DNA from: Alphaproteobacteria bacterium
GTDB lineage: Bacteria; Pseudomonadota; Alphaproteobacteria; UBA8366
Direction: 5' to 3'
NCBI GenBank assembly: GCA_009377445.1
Contig: WHUA01000014.1
Span: 62,001 to 126,000 of the forward strand
DNA length: 64,000 nt
The translations under genes were made by a program, and so were the position numbers. Positions 16,929-26,158 of the stretch are shown here, piece by piece (positions within the stretch are counted from its first letter, which is position 1; every line of letters starts with the position of its first letter). The notes under the pieces were generated by a model. It ran no database searches and was not told the DNA's origin. It worked only from the letters and a program-made list of their open reading frames with translations.

Positions 16929-18605
16929 ATGGCCGTCATGCCCGTGGAGAAGTACAAGCCCTTTCAGCCGATCGACCTGCCGGACCGGCAGTGGCCGGCG
17001 AAGACCATCGCCAAGTGCCCCGTCTGGTGCTCGGTCGACCTGCGCGACGGCAACCAGGCGCTGATCGAGCCGATGGGGCCGGAGCGCAAGCTCCGCATGT
17101 TCAAGACGCTCTGCCGCATGGGCTTCAAGGAGATCGAGGTCGGCTTCCCGGCGGCGTCCGAGACGGACTTCGCCTTCGTCCGCCAGATCATCGACGAGAA
17201 GCTGATCCCCGAGGACGTCACCATCCAGGTGCTGACCCAGTCGCGGGACGAGCTGATCCGCCGCACCTTCGAATCGATCGCCGGCTCGAAGAAGGCGATC
17301 GTCCACCTCTACAATTCGACTTCGACCATCCAGCGCCGCGTCGTCTTCCGCGAGAGCCGGGACGGCGTGAAGAAGATCGCCGTGGACGGCGCCAAGCTGA
17401 TCAAGAGCCTGGTGCCGACCGTGCCGGGCACCGAGGTGCGTTTCCAGTATTCGCCCGAGAGCTTCACCCAGACCGAGCTCGACTACGCGCTCGAGGTCTG
17501 CGAGGCGGTGATGGACGTCTGGCAGCCGACGCCCCAGAACCCGACCATCATCAACCTGCCGGCCACGGTCGAGGTCGCGACGCCCAACATCTATGCAGAC
17601 CAGATCGAGTGGATGCACCGGAACTTCAGCAAGCGCGACTGCGTCGTGCTGTCGCTGCACCCGCATAACGACCGCGGCACCGGCGTCGCCGCCGCCGAGA
17701 TGGGCGTGATGGCGGGCGCCGACCGCATCGAGGGCACGCTGTTCGGCAACGGCGAGCGTACCGGCAACGTCGACGTCATCACCCTGGCGATGAACATGGT
17801 GAGCCAGGGGCTGGATTCGAAGCTCGACATGCGCAACATGCGCGAGCTGCGCGCGACCGCGGAGTACTGCAACCAGCTCCCGGTGCAGCCGCGCCATCCC
17901 TATGCCGGCGACCTCGTCTTCACCGCCTTCTCGGGCAGCCATCAGGACGCCATCAAGAAGGGCCTGACGGCGATGAAGTCGTCGAACAGCAAGGACTGGG
18001 ACGTGCCCTACCTGCCGATCGACCCGGCCGATATCGGCGCGGAGTACGAGGCGGTGATCCGCATCAACAGCCAGTCCGGCAAGGGCGGCGTCGCCTATAT
18101 CATGGAGACGGAATACGGCATCCAGATGCCGCGCAATCTGCAGATCGAGTTCTCGCGCGTCGTGCAGGAGATCTCCGACGGCACCGGCAAGGAGCAGAAG
18201 CCGGGCGACATCTGGAATGCCTTTGAGGAAGAATACCTGTCAGCCATCAGGCCGTATAGCTTCGTGGATCAGCAGATCATTTCGGCGACTCACGCCTCCG
18301 AGGTGAAGAAGCTGACCGCGACGATGGCAAAGGACGGCAGCGAGATCGCCATCGAGGGGCGCGGCACCGGCCCGATCGACGCCTTCGTGGATGCGATGAA
18401 GCGCGAGACCGGAAAGGACATCAAGGTCTACAGCTACAGCGAGCATTCGGTCGGCGCGGGATCGGATGCTACCGCCATCGCCTTCGTCGAAGCGGAAGTG
18501 GACGGCAAGCGGCTCTACGGCGTGGGGCAAAACGCAAATATCATAACCGCCTCGCTGCAAGCGGTGACCTGCGCCGTGAACCGGGCATTCCGAAACGGGC
18601 AATGA
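16929..18605 (+). CDS. leuA: 2-isopropylmalate synthase
   Basis: Condenses acetyl-CoA with 2-oxoisovalerate, the committed step of leucine synthesis. 558 residues, the long LeuA form. The barrel shows DLRDGNQALIEPM, the metal motif LHPHNDRGTG and FGNGERTGNVD. The C-terminal part (about residues 430-558) corresponds to the leucine-binding regulatory domain, so feedback inhibition is expected. TAGGAG lies eight bases before the ATG. leuC and leuD are at 39.8-41.8 kb. Confidence 0.97.
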   Translation: MAVMPVEKYKPFQPIDLPDRQWPAKTIAKCPVWCSVDLRDGNQALIEPMGPERKLRMFKTLCRMGFKEIEVGFPAASETDFAFVRQIIDEKLIPEDVTIQVLTQSRDELIRRTFESIAGSKKAIVHLYNSTSTIQRRVVFRESRDGVKKIAVDGAKLIKSLVPTVPGTEVRFQYSPESFTQTELDYALEVCEAVMDVWQPTPQNPTIINLPATVEVATPNIYADQIEWMHRNFSKRDCVVLSLHPHNDRGTGVAAAEMGVMAGADRIEGTLFGNGERTGNVDVITLAMNMVSQGLDSKLDMRNMRELRATAEYCNQLPVQPRHPYAGDLVFTAFSGSHQDAIKKGLTAMKSSNSKDWDVPYLPIDPADIGAEYEAVIRINSQSGKGGVAYIMETEYGIQMPRNLQIEFSRVVQEISDGTGKEQKPGDIWNAFEEEYLSAIRPYSFVDQQIISATHASEVKKLTATMAKDGSEIAIEGRGTGPIDAFVDAMKRETGKDIKVYSYSEHSVGAGSDATAIAFVEAEVDGKRLYGVGQNANIITASLQAVTCAVNRAFRNGQ

Positions 18606-18676
18606 GGCGGAATAGGTTTCGTGGACGCGCGCGTCAAGTGCGCGCGTGACGATTTGTGTTCGAGATCAGATACTAC

Positions 18677-18748
18677 GTCGTGCCCGGGCTTGACCCGCCT
18701 GCGCGGCCGAAGCCGCTTCGTCGCGGCAAAGGCCCGGGCACCCACGAC
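18677..18748. repeat. Palindromic intergenic repeat
   Basis: Outer arms GTCGTGCCCGGGC and GCCCGGGCACCCACGAC enclose an inner GC-rich palindrome. It resembles dispersed REP-like elements common between alphaproteobacterial genes. Two related elements are at about 20.98 and 44.05 kb. Confidence 0.55.
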
Positions 18749-18780
18749 AAATGCCGATTCCAGCCATATAGTGGCTCCCC

Positions 18781-19017
18781 ATGACACTGGCCGACCTGCT
18801 GCAAGAGCACCTCTGGATCCTCGCCATCGCGCTGGTTGGATTGTTCCTGCTTTCGCGTTACATCATGCGAAAGGCGCATGCGCGAAAGGTGGCCGCGCCG
18901 GCCGAACAGTCCCTGGTCGGGCCCGAGGGATACCGCCGCGCCCGCAAGCAGTTCCTTTTGACGCTGGCGCTGCTGCTGGTCATTGTCGCCGTTGCCGTCA
19001 TGACGCATTTCCGCTGA
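18781..19017 (+). CDS. Small membrane protein upstream of pmbA
   Basis: 78 residues with two predicted membrane helices (about 9-27 and 58-75) joined by a basic loop (RYIMRKAHARK). No recognised domain. It begins right after a palindromic repeat and ends 33 bases before pmbA on the same strand, so it may share its transcript. Function unknown. Confidence 0.6.
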   Translation: MTLADLLQEHLWILAIALVGLFLLSRYIMRKAHARKVAAPAEQSLVGPEGYRRARKQFLLTLALLLVIVAVAVMTHFR

Positions 19018-19050
19018 GGCGGTCCCGCCAAGCGAGAGGAACAGGATTCA

Positions 19051-20421
19051 ATGCCCCATAACGCATCCGCCGTATCCGACGACGAGCAAGGCATGCTTGG
19101 CCGGCTCTCGGACCTCATCGCCAAGGCGCGCAAGGCCGGGGCCGACGCGGCGGACGCCATCGTCGTCAACGGCGTGTCGCTGTCGCACGCGCAGCGCCTC
19201 GGCAAGATCGAGAAGCTGGAGCGGTCCGAGGGCAGCGATCTCGGGCTCCGCGTCTTCGTCGGCAGGCGCCAGGCCATCGTCTCGTCCTCCGACATGAGCC
19301 CGGCCGCGCTCGGCGAACTGGTCGAGCGCGCGGTCGCGATGGCCAGGACCGTCCCCGAGGACCCCTATTGCGGCCTCGCCGATCCTGACCGGATTTTCCG
19401 CGGCCCGGTCCCCGACCTGGAGATCTGCGACGCGCGGGAACCCGCGCCCGAACTGCTGATCGAGCGCGCCAGCAAGGCAGAGGACGCCGCGCGCGCCGTG
19501 GCGGGCGTCACCAATTCCGAAGGCGCGGAGGCGGGCTGGGGGCAGACGCGGGTCGCGCTCGCGGCGTCGAACGGCTTTGCCGGCGCATATGCGGTCTCGC
19601 GCCAGAGTGTGGGCGTAGCGGTCCTTGCCGGCGAAGGCACGGGGATGGAACGCGACTACGAATTCTCCTCGGCCGTGTTCAGCGAGGACCTCGACGACCC
19701 CGCTGCGGTCGGACATGCCGCCGGCGAGCGCGCGGTGAAGAGGCTCAAGCCGCGCAAGGTCGGCACGCAGAAGGTGCCGGTCGTTTTCGATCCCCGCGTC
19801 TCCAACGGCCTGCTGCGTCACCTGGCGGGCGCCATCAACGGCAGCGCCATCGCGCGCGGCACGAGCTTCCTCAAGGACAGCATGGGCAAGCGCATCCTGC
19901 CCGCGGCGCTCTCAATCATCGACGAGCCGCACCGCAAGCGCGGCATGGCGTCCAAGCCCTTCGACGCCGAAGGCATCGCGAACGACCGGATCGCACTGGT
20001 CGAAGACGGCGTGCTGAAGAGCTGGGTGATGGACCTGCGGTCCGCGCGGCAGCTCGGGCTCGAGACCACGGGCCGTGCGTCGCGCGGCACATCGGGGCCG
20101 CCGTCGCCGTCGACCACCAATCTCTATCTTCCGGCCGGCGGCGTGACGCGCGACGCGCTGCTCGCCGACATCAAATCCGGCTTCTACGTGAACGAGCTGA
20201 TGGGCTTCGGCGTCAACGCAATCACCGGCGACTACAGCCGCGGCGCATCCGGCTTCTGGATCGAGAACGGCGAGATCGCCTACCCGGTGAGCGAGGTGAC
20301 GATCGCCGGCAACCTCAAGGACATGTTCCTCAACATGCTGCCGGCGGACGACCTGGAGTTCCGCTACGGCGTGAATGCGCCGACGGTGCGCGTCGACGGC
20401 CTGACGATCGCCGGCAACTAG
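19051..20421 (+). CDS. pmbA: Metalloprotease subunit TldE/PmbA
   Basis: Partner of TldD in the heterodimeric zinc protease. 456 residues. It has the family fold (GMERDYEFSS, KVPVVFDPRVSNGLLRHLAGAI, GVNAITGDYSRGASGFWIENGE) and, as expected for TldE, lacks the HEXXXH motif found in TldD. AGAGGAACAG precedes the ATG. It ends in a 4-base CTAG overlap with the convergent lipoprotein gene. Confidence 0.96.
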   Translation: MPHNASAVSDDEQGMLGRLSDLIAKARKAGADAADAIVVNGVSLSHAQRLGKIEKLERSEGSDLGLRVFVGRRQAIVSSSDMSPAALGELVERAVAMARTVPEDPYCGLADPDRIFRGPVPDLEICDAREPAPELLIERASKAEDAARAVAGVTNSEGAEAGWGQTRVALAASNGFAGAYAVSRQSVGVAVLAGEGTGMERDYEFSSAVFSEDLDDPAAVGHAAGERAVKRLKPRKVGTQKVPVVFDPRVSNGLLRHLAGAINGSAIARGTSFLKDSMGKRILPAALSIIDEPHRKRGMASKPFDAEGIANDRIALVEDGVLKSWVMDLRSARQLGLETTGRASRGTSGPPSPSTTNLYLPAGGVTRDALLADIKSGFYVNELMGFGVNAITGDYSRGASGFWIENGEIAYPVSEVTIAGNLKDMFLNMLPADDLEFRYGVNAPTVRVDGLTIAGN

Positions 20422-20921
20422 CTCATGATGCGCCAGACCGAGCCCGGCTCGCGGCAGGCGCTGCCGTTGCCCTGATGCTCCTGGCCGTCGATGGTTACCG
20501 TCTGGCGGTACTCCCGGCAAAAGCGTCCGCTGGCGTCCTGGTAAGTCCGCACTGGGGTCAGCGTGCCCCAATGACCGTTCTTGGGATTGCGCCAGATCGT
20601 GGTCTCGCCCGAGGGCGCGCTCTCGAAGGCGGCCAGCGCCGAGCGTTGCGCGCGCTCCACATCCTCCGTGCCGAGCTGCAGGACGTAGGGTCCCTCCAGC
20701 AGGCGGCCCTCCATGCGGACGGGACCGGTGGCCGGCGGAACCACCGGCTCCGTCGCCGCCAGCAGTCCGCCGCCCGTCGCGCCGGCGCCGAGGCCGCCGG
20801 CTGCCGGGGCCGGGGCAGCGGCCGGCCCGGCGCTGCCGCCACCCGGCGTCGCCGCGCAGGCGGCAACGAGCAACAGGGGCAGCAGGGCTAGCGTTTTAAA
20901 AGGGCGCACGGTCGGCTCCAT
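20418..20921 (-). CDS. Outer-membrane lipoprotein, RT0821/17-kDa surface antigen-like
   Basis: 167-residue lipoprotein. The signal sequence ends in a lipobox LVAAC with the cysteine near residue 22, followed by a glycine/alanine/proline-rich linker. The C-terminal 60 or so residues (RTYQDASGRFCREYRQTV... SACREPGSVWRIM) match the RT0821/Lpp0805 surface-antigen domain. The open frame extends 56 codons upstream through a palindromic repeat, so the start at 20921, where the signal peptide begins, is preferred. Confidence 0.85.
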   Translation of the reverse strand: MEPTVRPFKTLALLPLLLVAACAATPGGGSAGPAAAPAPAAGGLGAGATGGGLLAATEPVVPPATGPVRMEGRLLEGPYVLQLGTEDVERAQRSALAAFESAPSGETTIWRNPKNGHWGTLTPVRTYQDASGRFCREYRQTVTIDGQEHQGNGSACREPGSVWRIMS

Positions 20922-20977
20922 TGGTCCGGGCGATGGTAAGCGCGTCAGCGGAAAGCGCAAGATCGCGCGAGTGGACT

Positions 20978-21074
20978 CCCCGGTCAAGCCGGGGCAGCGA
21001 CGGTTTTTATTTAATCTCAAACAATTACCATCATGCCGCTCCCCGGACATGATCCGGGGATCAGTCCGCGGCAT
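20978..21074. repeat. Tandem palindromic intergenic repeats
   Basis: Two hairpins: CCCCGG-TCAAG-CCGGGG at 20978-20994 and CCCCGGA-CATGA-TCCGGGG at 21041-21059. The second is nested inside ATGCCGC / GCGGCAT arms (21034-21074). They lie between the lipoprotein gene and the E1 gene and resemble REP-like elements; either could also act as a terminator. Confidence 0.6.
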
Positions 21075-21094
21075 CCACGAATGGGTCACACGGC

Positions 21095-23476
21095 TTACCG
21101 CAACCGCGCGAGGCAGGCTGCCGCCGCCGCGTCCAGAATGGCCTCGCTGTCGATGCCGTGCACACGATAAGCGTCGGGAATATCGCTCGACTGCCCGAAT
21201 TTCTCGACGCCCAGGGCGGAAACGCGGAAGTCGCCGGCCGATCCCAGCCAGGACATGGTGGCGGGATGGCCGTCCAGCACCGTCACCAGCGCCGCGCGCG
21301 GCCCCAGCGCCGAGAGCATCGTTTCCACATGCGCGCGCGCGCCCGTGTCACCCGCCGCCCGCCGCCGCGCCGCGTCGAGCCAGCCTGCATGCAGCCGGTC
21401 CGGCGAGGTCACGGCGAACAGGCCCGCGCCGGGGATGTCTTCGAGGATCGCCGCATGCGCCGCGGCGGCCTCCGGCGCGATCGCGCCGGTGAAGGCGATC
21501 GCCAGCTCCGCGCCGGGCGCGGGCGGCACGATCCAGTAGCCACCGGCACATACATCCGCCCGCTCCGCGGCGGTCAGCTTCCGTGCCGGCTGCTCGAGCG
21601 GCCGCGTGGAAAGCCTGAGATAGACAGACCCGCCGTCCTCCGCCTGCATGTGACGGAAGCCCCACGCCATGATCGCCGCAAGCTCGTCGACATAGGCCGG
21701 CTCGAAATAGGTCAGCCGGTCGGTCGACATGCCGATCAACGGCGTGTTGACCGACTGATGCGCGCCGCCCTCCGGCGACAACGTCACGCCGGCCGGGGTC
21801 GCCACGACCATGAAGCGCGCGTCCTGGTAACAGGCATAGAGCAGCGAATCGAGGCCCCGGTTGATGAACGGGTCGTACAGCGTGCCGACCGGCAGCAGCC
21901 GCGCGCCGTAGAGCGAGTGCGACAGCCCGAGCGCGGCCAGCAGCAGGAAGAGGTTGTTCTCGGCGATCCCGAGCTCGATATGCTGGCCCGCGTGCGAGCG
22001 CACCCATTTCTGCGCCGAAGCGACCTTCTCCTCGCGGAAAACGTCCGGCCGCTCGCGCCGGCTGAACAGGCCACGCTGGTTGACCCAGGCGCCGAGATTG
22101 GTCGACACCGTGACGTCGGGCGAGGTCGTCACCACATGAGCGGCCAGCTCGCTCTTGCCCTGCGCCAGCTCGTTCAGGATCTGCCCGAATGCCTGCTGGG
22201 TGGAGAGCTTCTCGCCGCGCGGCGCCGGAAAGCTGTCCGGCACCTCGATACGCGGCGCGTCGAGACGGCGCGAAGCCCCGGTGCGGAAGGGCACCTCGCG
22301 GAGAAATACCTGAAGCGCATCCCGCTCGGCCGCGAGCCCGGCGAAGGGCTCCCATTCCGAGCCTTCCGGGATGCGCATCGCCTTCCGGAATCCCTCCATC
22401 TGCTGGGGATTCATGAGGCCTGCATGGTTGTCCTTATGGCCGGCGAGCGGCAGCCCGTAGCCCTTGATGGTATAGGCGACGAAACATTGCGGGCCGTCGT
22501 CCTCCCCCGCCGCGTGGAAGGCGTCGAGGACGCTCTCCATGTCGTGCCCGGCGAGGTTCGTCATCAGACGGTGCAGGGAAACGTCGTCGTGACTGTCGAG
22601 CAGCTCCTCGAGGCCCGATGTGCCGCGCATTTCCGCCTCGAGATGCTTGCGCCACGCCTCGCCGCCCTTGAAGGTCAGCGCGGAATAGAGGTCGTTCGGG
22701 CATTCGTCGATCCAGTGCAGGAGCGCCTCGCCCGCGGGACCATGGCGCGCCGCTTCAAGCCGCTTGCCGAATTTCAGCGTCACCACGTTCCAGCCGACCG
22801 TGCCGAAGAAGGATTGGATCTTCTGGAACAGCCGGTCGTTGACCACGCCGTCGAGGCTCTGCCGATTGTAGTCGATCACCCACCACAGGTTTCCGACATC
22901 GTGCTTCCAGCCTTCGAGCAGCGCCTCGAAGATGTTGCCTTCGTCCAGCTCGGCGTCGCCCATCAGCGCCACTAAGCGGCCGCGCCGCCGGTCGCCGTCC
23001 ACCAGGTCGTGCAGCCGCGCATAGTCCTGCACCAGCGAGGCGAACAGCGTAACCGCGACGCCGAGGCCGACGGAGCCGGTGGAGAAATCCACGTCGTCGG
23101 CGTCCTTGGTCCGCGACGGATAGGCCTGCGCCCCGCCGTAGCCGCGGAAGCGCTCGAGGTTCTCGCGCGTCTGCTTGCCGAGCAGATACATCAGCGCGTG
23201 GTAGACCGGGCTCGCGTGCGGCTTGACCGCGACCCGGTCCTCCGGCCGCAGGACGTCCATATAGAGCGCGGTCAGCAGGGTCACCGCCGAGGCGCAGGAC
23301 GACTGATGGCCGCCGACCTTGAGCCCGTCCCGCGAGGGGCGCAGGTGGTTCGCGTTGTGGATCATCCAGGAAGACAGCCAGAGCACCTTCTTCTCGATCT
23401 CGGACAGGAGATGGAGCTTCTCCCGCGGCTGAACGGGAGTATTTTCGCGGCTGACCAGTCGCAACGGCGCGCTCAT
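21095..23476 (-). CDS. Transketolase-family 2-oxoacid dehydrogenase E1 (AceE/MdeB-like)
   Basis: 793-residue thiamine-diphosphate enzyme. The ThDP motif appears as GDAELDEGN followed by NLWWVIDYNRQSLDG, typical of homodimeric pyruvate dehydrogenase E1 (AceE). The second half has the pyrimidine domain (HIELGIAENNLFLLLAALG). It is shorter than AceE (about 890 residues), and no E2 or E3 genes are adjacent. Lone proteins of this type beside an Lrp regulator resemble Pseudomonas MdeB, a 2-oxobutyrate decarboxylating E1. Substrate is inferred. Confidence 0.85.
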   Translation of the reverse strand: MSAPLRLVSRENTPVQPREKLHLLSEIEKKVLWLSSWMIHNANHLRPSRDGLKVGGHQSSCASAVTLLTALYMDVLRPEDRVAVKPHASPVYHALMYLLGKQTRENLERFRGYGGAQAYPSRTKDADDVDFSTGSVGLGVAVTLFASLVQDYARLHDLVDGDRRRGRLVALMGDAELDEGNIFEALLEGWKHDVGNLWWVIDYNRQSLDGVVNDRLFQKIQSFFGTVGWNVVTLKFGKRLEAARHGPAGEALLHWIDECPNDLYSALTFKGGEAWRKHLEAEMRGTSGLEELLDSHDDVSLHRLMTNLAGHDMESVLDAFHAAGEDDGPQCFVAYTIKGYGLPLAGHKDNHAGLMNPQQMEGFRKAMRIPEGSEWEPFAGLAAERDALQVFLREVPFRTGASRRLDAPRIEVPDSFPAPRGEKLSTQQAFGQILNELAQGKSELAAHVVTTSPDVTVSTNLGAWVNQRGLFSRRERPDVFREEKVASAQKWVRSHAGQHIELGIAENNLFLLLAALGLSHSLYGARLLPVGTLYDPFINRGLDSLLYACYQDARFMVVATPAGVTLSPEGGAHQSVNTPLIGMSTDRLTYFEPAYVDELAAIMAWGFRHMQAEDGGSVYLRLSTRPLEQPARKLTAAERADVCAGGYWIVPPAPGAELAIAFTGAIAPEAAAAHAAILEDIPGAGLFAVTSPDRLHAGWLDAARRRAAGDTGARAHVETMLSALGPRAALVTVLDGHPATMSWLGSAGDFRVSALGVEKFGQSSDIPDAYRVHGIDSEAILDAAAAACLARLR

Positions 23477-23626
23477 CGGCGGTCTCCAACGGGAGGCGAT
23501 ACGGGAAGGCGACGAAATCCGCCGTTATTATATCGCGCAGGGTCGAAACGATCCTTGCAAATATTGCCTGCTTCTGCCACGGATGCGCAATAAACTTCCA
23601 TCATCCCACCCACATAAGAATGAATC

Positions 23627-24100
23627 ATGCAAATTCCAGCCCTGGACGACATAGACCGTCGAATCCTGACGGCGCTGCAGGAAAACGCGCGCATCAGCAA
23701 CGTCGAGCTGGCGGAGCTCGTCGGCGTTTCCCCGTCGCCCTGCTGGCGCCGGGTCAGGGATCTCGAACAGAAGGGCGTGATCGCCCGCTATGTCACGCTG
23801 CTCGATCCCGGCAGCATCGGATTGCCCGTCAGCGTGTTCATCCAGGTTTCCCTGGAACGGCAGGTCGAAACGGCGCTGGAGGCGTTCGAGGGCGCGGTCG
23901 CGGACTGGCCGGAGGTGATGGAATGCTATCTGATGACCGGGGACGCGGACTACATGCTGCGCGTCGTCGTGGCCGACCTCGCCGCCTACCACCGCTTCCT
24001 GGTGGACCATCTGACGCGCGTTCCGGGCGTCGCCAGCATCAAGTCCAGCTTCGCGCTGAAACAGGTCAAGTACCGCACGGCGCTGCCGCTGGCCCGGTGA
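23627..24100 (+). CDS. Lrp/AsnC-family transcriptional regulator
   Basis: 157 residues: an N-terminal helix-turn-helix (about residues 6-55, DDIDRRILTALQENARISNVELAELVGVSP) and a C-terminal RAM ligand domain (VMECYLMTGDADYMLRVVV). It is divergent from the E1 gene across 150 bases, as for MdeR beside MdeB, so it probably senses an amino acid and controls that gene. A run of 12 Gs lies just after its stop codon. Confidence 0.93.
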   Translation: MQIPALDDIDRRILTALQENARISNVELAELVGVSPSPCWRRVRDLEQKGVIARYVTLLDPGSIGLPVSVFIQVSLERQVETALEAFEGAVADWPEVMECYLMTGDADYMLRVVVADLAAYHRFLVDHLTRVPGVASIKSSFALKQVKYRTALPLAR

Positions 24101-24104
24101 CTTC

Positions 24105-24116
24105 GGGGGGGGGGGG
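24105..24116 (+). repeat. Homopolymer run of 12 G
   Basis: Twelve consecutive Gs lie four bases after the lrp stop and 115 bases before the infA start. Long G tracts are slippage-prone. It is not inside a coding frame, so any effect would be on transcription of infA. Its exact length in the real genome may differ because such runs are hard to sequence. Confidence 0.8.
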
Positions 24117-24231
24117 CGGCGGCTGGCGGCGGCACGCCGTTCTTGCTATTTTTCCGGAGGCCCATATCTTCCTGCTGGACCATTTGGCGGGCACCGGCGC
24201 ATATAGCGGGTCCACTTTGGAAGGAGCGACA

Positions 24232-24450
24232 GTGGCAAAAGAAGAACCTATCGAATTCAGCGGCGTGGTCAGCGAGGTGCTGCCCAATGCGATGTTCCGC
24301 GTCCAGCTGGACAACGAGCATGAGATCCTCGCCCACACCTCCGGCAAGATGCGGAAGAACCGGATTCGCGTCCTCGCAGGCGACCGGGTAACCGTGGAAA
24401 TGACGCCCTACGATCTCACCAAGGGCCGCATCACCTACCGCTTCAAGTAG
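24232..24450 (+). CDS. infA: Translation initiation factor IF-1
   Basis: 72-residue OB-fold protein that binds the A site of the 30S subunit during initiation. Very close to other IF-1 proteins: FSGVVSEVLPNAMFRVQLDN, SGKMRKNRIR and TPYDLTKGRITYRFK. The start is GTG at 24232, with AAGGAG five bases upstream; length and N-terminus (MAKEEPIEF) agree with the family. Confidence 0.98.
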   Translation: MAKEEPIEFSGVVSEVLPNAMFRVQLDNEHEILAHTSGKMRKNRIRVLAGDRVTVEMTPYDLTKGRITYRFK

Positions 24451-24466
24451 CGGCGGCGCATTCGCC

Positions 24467-26158
24467 TCAGCGCGGAGCCCCGGCCGTCGGATTGAGGCGG
24501 CGCAAATACCCCAGCTTCAGCAACCAAGCAATCGTGCGCAGCACCCGAGGCCGGTCGCCCGGCGCCAGCGCCGTGACGAGCTCGGCCGCGGACATGCCGG
24601 GCTCGCGCTTGATCGACTGGATCAGCACGGCGATCTGGTCGCCGTCCAGCAGAATGCCCGGCGTGAACATGTTCATGCGGTGTTGCAGCAAGGCGTTGAT
24701 GGCGTCCACCGAATTCGCCGCGATCTCGAGCCGGTCCGAGAGGGTGAGCTGGCTGGTCGGAAATCCGGCGAACATCTTGTAAGGGTCCGGCCGCGACGGA
24801 TGAGCGGCGCGGGTGGCCGCGCGCGGAGCGCTCTCGGTACCGCGGACGCGCCGGTCAGCCAGTTCCTCCCACAGCGATTCATACGCTGGAATAATGTGGC
24901 GCCAGTCGTAGACGGCGTCCGCTCGCGCCGCGCCGGCCGCGCCCAGCCTGAGCCGCAGCTCGTCGTTCGTCGCCAGCAGCTCGAGCGCCTGCGCCGTGGC
25001 TTCCACGTCGACGGCTGTGGTCTGGCTGGCCGCGGCGATGTAGCTGCCGTAGGTCTCGTCGCCGACCAGGTAGCGGTATCCCAGGTCGAGCCCGCTTCCC
25101 GCCGGCGGCGTCACCGTCGGCACGACCAGCCCTTCGGCGCCGTGCGTCACCGTATCGCGATAGCCGTCCCAGTCCGAGACCAGCAGCGGCAGCCCGCTCG
25201 CCATCGCCTCGATCGGCGTCAGCCCGAAGCTTTCCTGAATATTGTCGGCCAGGGAAGTGAAGACGTCGGCCGCCGCCCAGACGCCCCCGCGGTAATCGGG
25301 GTCGGTATTCGCGATGACCCGCACCGTGGACTGGTAGGCGATGTCCTCGACGAGGGCGTGGAACTCCTCCGCGAAGCGCTCGCTCGGAAAATAGCCGTAA
25401 AACAGCAGGACGACCGGCCGCTCGATGCGGTTGGCGAGCTGCTCGGCCGCGAGCAGGATCGGCAGGGGATGCGCCTTCGAATAGAAGCTGATCCGGCCGT
25501 GGAACAGGACGACGAAGGCGTCTTCCGCAATACCGAGGCGCTGGCGCAGCGCTGCGCGCTGTGCGGGGTCGCGGTTGGGCGCGAAGTCCTGCGTGTCGAT
25601 GCCGAGCGGGATCACGGGAAGCTGGACCGGGCATCCCGGCCGCCCGCCGGTGCGGTCCGCCAGATAGCTGCGCCACTCGTCCCACAGCGCGCGAATGGCC
25701 CCCGCGATCGCGCGCGACGGGCAAATGATCGCATCCCATTCCTGCGTCGGGAAGATGAGGCAATTCCCTACCGCGTCCATGACGTTTGCCGACGACATCG
25801 TGTGGCTGACGCCGCAAAGGCTGTAGCCCCGCTGGTCGTGCCAGCGCCGCGGCCAGGTATAGGCCGCGATGTTGGGATCCGGATGCAGCAGGCAGCCGGC
25901 CTCGGCCAATCGCTCCGGCGCGTGCACGGCGATATGGACGCACGCCTCGGCGATCCGGCCCGCGGCGACCGCCCGCTCGCGGAACGCGGCGAAGGACGCA
26001 TCGTCCTGCGCACAGCAAAAAAGGATCTCCTGGCGCGCATGCCTGAGGAAGGCATCCGTCAGCCGCTCGACCGCCACGTCGATTCCGGCGATGCGCGCCT
26101 GTTCCACATCGCGCGCCACGTAATAGAGCGCGGCGCCGGCCGCCGTCCCCCCCTTCAT
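24467..26158 (-). CDS. Glycosyltransferase family 4 protein
   Basis: 563-residue GT-B glycosyltransferase. The C-terminal Rossmann domain has VLFHGRISFYSKAHPL and the nucleotide-sugar block ESFGLTPIEAMASGLPLLVSDW with the E-x7-E pattern. The last 120 or so residues, after the GT domain, have no recognised domain. The start MKGGTAAGAALYYV at 26158 overlaps the SDR stop by four bases (ATGA), which indicates translational coupling. Acceptor unknown. Confidence 0.88.
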   Translation of the reverse strand: MKGGTAAGAALYYVARDVEQARIAGIDVAVERLTDAFLRHARQEILFCCAQDDASFAAFRERAVAAGRIAEACVHIAVHAPERLAEAGCLLHPDPNIAAYTWPRRWHDQRGYSLCGVSHTMSSANVMDAVGNCLIFPTQEWDAIICPSRAIAGAIRALWDEWRSYLADRTGGRPGCPVQLPVIPLGIDTQDFAPNRDPAQRAALRQRLGIAEDAFVVLFHGRISFYSKAHPLPILLAAEQLANRIERPVVLLFYGYFPSERFAEEFHALVEDIAYQSTVRVIANTDPDYRGGVWAAADVFTSLADNIQESFGLTPIEAMASGLPLLVSDWDGYRDTVTHGAEGLVVPTVTPPAGSGLDLGYRYLVGDETYGSYIAAASQTTAVDVEATAQALELLATNDELRLRLGAAGAARADAVYDWRHIIPAYESLWEELADRRVRGTESAPRAATRAAHPSRPDPYKMFAGFPTSQLTLSDRLEIAANSVDAINALLQHRMNMFTPGILLDGDQIAVLIQSIKREPGMSAAELVTALAPGDRPRVLRTIAWLLKLGYLRRLNPTAGAPR

